The notes beneath the pieces were generated by a model that did not search any database, was not told the origin of the DNA, and was given only the letters and a program-made list of their open reading frames with translations. The position numbers and the translations under genes are program-made. Below, piece by piece: positions 7,110-7,861 of a DNA stretch of 7,861 bases. How positions within the stretch are numbered: position 1 is the stretch's first letter; the number at the start of each line of letters is the position of its first letter. The stretch lies in contig WJJN01000146.1 of NCBI GenBank assembly GCA_014729735.1, positions 1-7,861 of the forward strand. Reading direction: 5' to 3'. This DNA is from Candidatus Zhuqueibacterota bacterium (GTDB taxonomy: Bacteria > Zhuqueibacterota > Zhuqueibacteria > Thermofontimicrobiales > Thiofontviventaceae).

Positions 7110-7861
7110 ATGATAAATTCCAAAGGAAGCCTGATACTTTTATTTATTTTAAGTATCGCTGTTTTTCCTTTCACAGTCTTTGCTCAAAATGAAGGCGATC
7201 TTTATGTGGGAACACTGCATGATGCTGTGGGCGGAGGAGCAGATAAGTCATACTATCGCGGTCGCTTCCTGAAGTGGCCCGGCGGTCATGAGGATTCCCG
7301 CACAAATTTCGGCGGGTTCCGTTCATGCAGCGCCGGTATTAAATTTCGGATTATGGTCAGAAACTGGACCGATCCGGCTGGCAATTTCCATGAAACAAAA
7401 CAGGCGTATGAGCCGGAAACCGGTATTGCTATTCCGGTGGAATACCGCACCCATAAGACTTTTCGCTCAATGAGAACACCAACCCTGGTCTATGACGCCA
7501 GCGGTGATGTGAGCGACAACATGGTGGAAGAGCTGAGCGAGCTGTATTCGGAAGATCCGAACCTGATTTCTGATGAGATGGTCGTTCAGTGGGATATTAC
7601 GGATGTGGGTCTGGTTGCGAAACGCACGTATTACGCGTGGGCGAACAGCGAACATGATGATTATATCATCGAGAAAGTGGTCGTTAAAAATACGGGGAAT
7701 TTCGATGAAAATCCGGCGACAATCGAACATCCGGATAACGAAATTCCTGAAGCGTATTTTGTATATTGGAGCTACCTCTTGCTGCCCTGCAACAAGGGCG
7801 AGAAGATGAATTCGTTCGACGATCTGGGAGATCATGATAATTATATCGATTACTACGGCGA
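7110..7861 (+). CDS. Secreted or surface protein co-transcribed with the receptor (3' partial)
   Basis: The frame is open from 7110 to the window end, giving 250 residues and two extra bases. Residues 1-25 are a signal peptide: lysine at 5, hydrophobic core from L8 to F24, cleavage after VFA before QNEGD. The mature part begins with DLYVGTLHDAVGG (30-42), has no membrane segment, and contains DYIIEKVVVKNTGN at 184-197, a phrase I associate with large secreted proteins encoded next to TonB-dependent receptors in FCB candidate phyla, where it lies in a beta-rich region. Such proteins are often much longer and end in a FlgD-like or type IX secretion sorting domain; that part would lie outside the window. 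The role is unknown: possible surface ligand capture or partner of the receptor, taking the place of SusD. I recognise no enzyme motif. It is certain that a coding sequence is present; the family call is weaker. Confidence 0.82.
   Translation, partial: MINSKGSLILLFILSIAVFPFTVFAQNEGDLYVGTLHDAVGGGADKSYYRGRFLKWPGGHEDSRTNFGGFRSCSAGIKFRIMVRNWTDPAGNFHETKQAYEPETGIAIPVEYRTHKTFRSMRTPTLVYDASGDVSDNMVEELSELYSEDPNLISDEMVVQWDITDVGLVAKRTYYAWANSEHDDYIIEKVVVKNTGNFDENPATIEHPDNEIPEAYFVYWSYLLLPCNKGEKMNSFDDLGDHDNYIDYYG

Noticed and set aside
7288..7473. A 61-codon + strand frame near the window end
   Set aside because: It overlaps, in another frame, the longer open frame from 7110 that has a signal peptide and a strong ribosome binding site.

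Overview
The window reads as a bacterial chromosome segment from a Gram-negative lineage of the FCB superphylum, probably not a classical Bacteroides. The clues are a TonB-dependent receptor with an N-terminal carboxypeptidase-regulatory-like domain, a following secreted protein of a type I associate with candidate phyla such as KSB1, Calditrichota or Marinimicrobia, moderate GC, purine-rich ribosome binding sites and the absence of a SusD gene. The lineage is an inference from protein style; no rRNA is present. All genes lie on the + strand.

Positions 1-3762 hold a tightly packed four-gene operon: an XRE-type regulator with a C-terminal cupin domain (cut by the window start), a zinc-dependent medium-chain dehydrogenase (MDR), a PfkB sugar kinase of the 2-keto-3-deoxygluconate kinase type, and a second zinc-dependent MDR dehydrogenase. 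Each of the three junctions is a 4-base ATGA overlap, so the four proteins are probably translationally coupled. The set fits catabolism of a sugar acid or polyol: the dehydrogenases would interconvert hydroxy and keto forms and the kinase would phosphorylate a 2-keto-3-deoxy acid. The sensing cupin of the regulator may bind a pathway intermediate. No dehydratase or aldolase is inside the window.

Positions 3763-3925 are the only sizeable intergenic gap. It starts with 38 sense codons in the same frame as the upstream dehydrogenase, contains a perfect 7-base inverted repeat, and ends in an AT-rich leader with a ribosome binding site.

Positions 3926-7861 hold an outer-membrane module: a 1053-residue TonB-dependent receptor and, 22 bases on, a secreted protein with a signal peptide that runs off the window end. 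A plausible reading is that the receptor imports an oligosaccharide or related nutrient and the upstream operon degrades the sugar acid released from it, but the link rests on adjacency only. I found no RNA gene, CRISPR array, insertion sequence or prophage.
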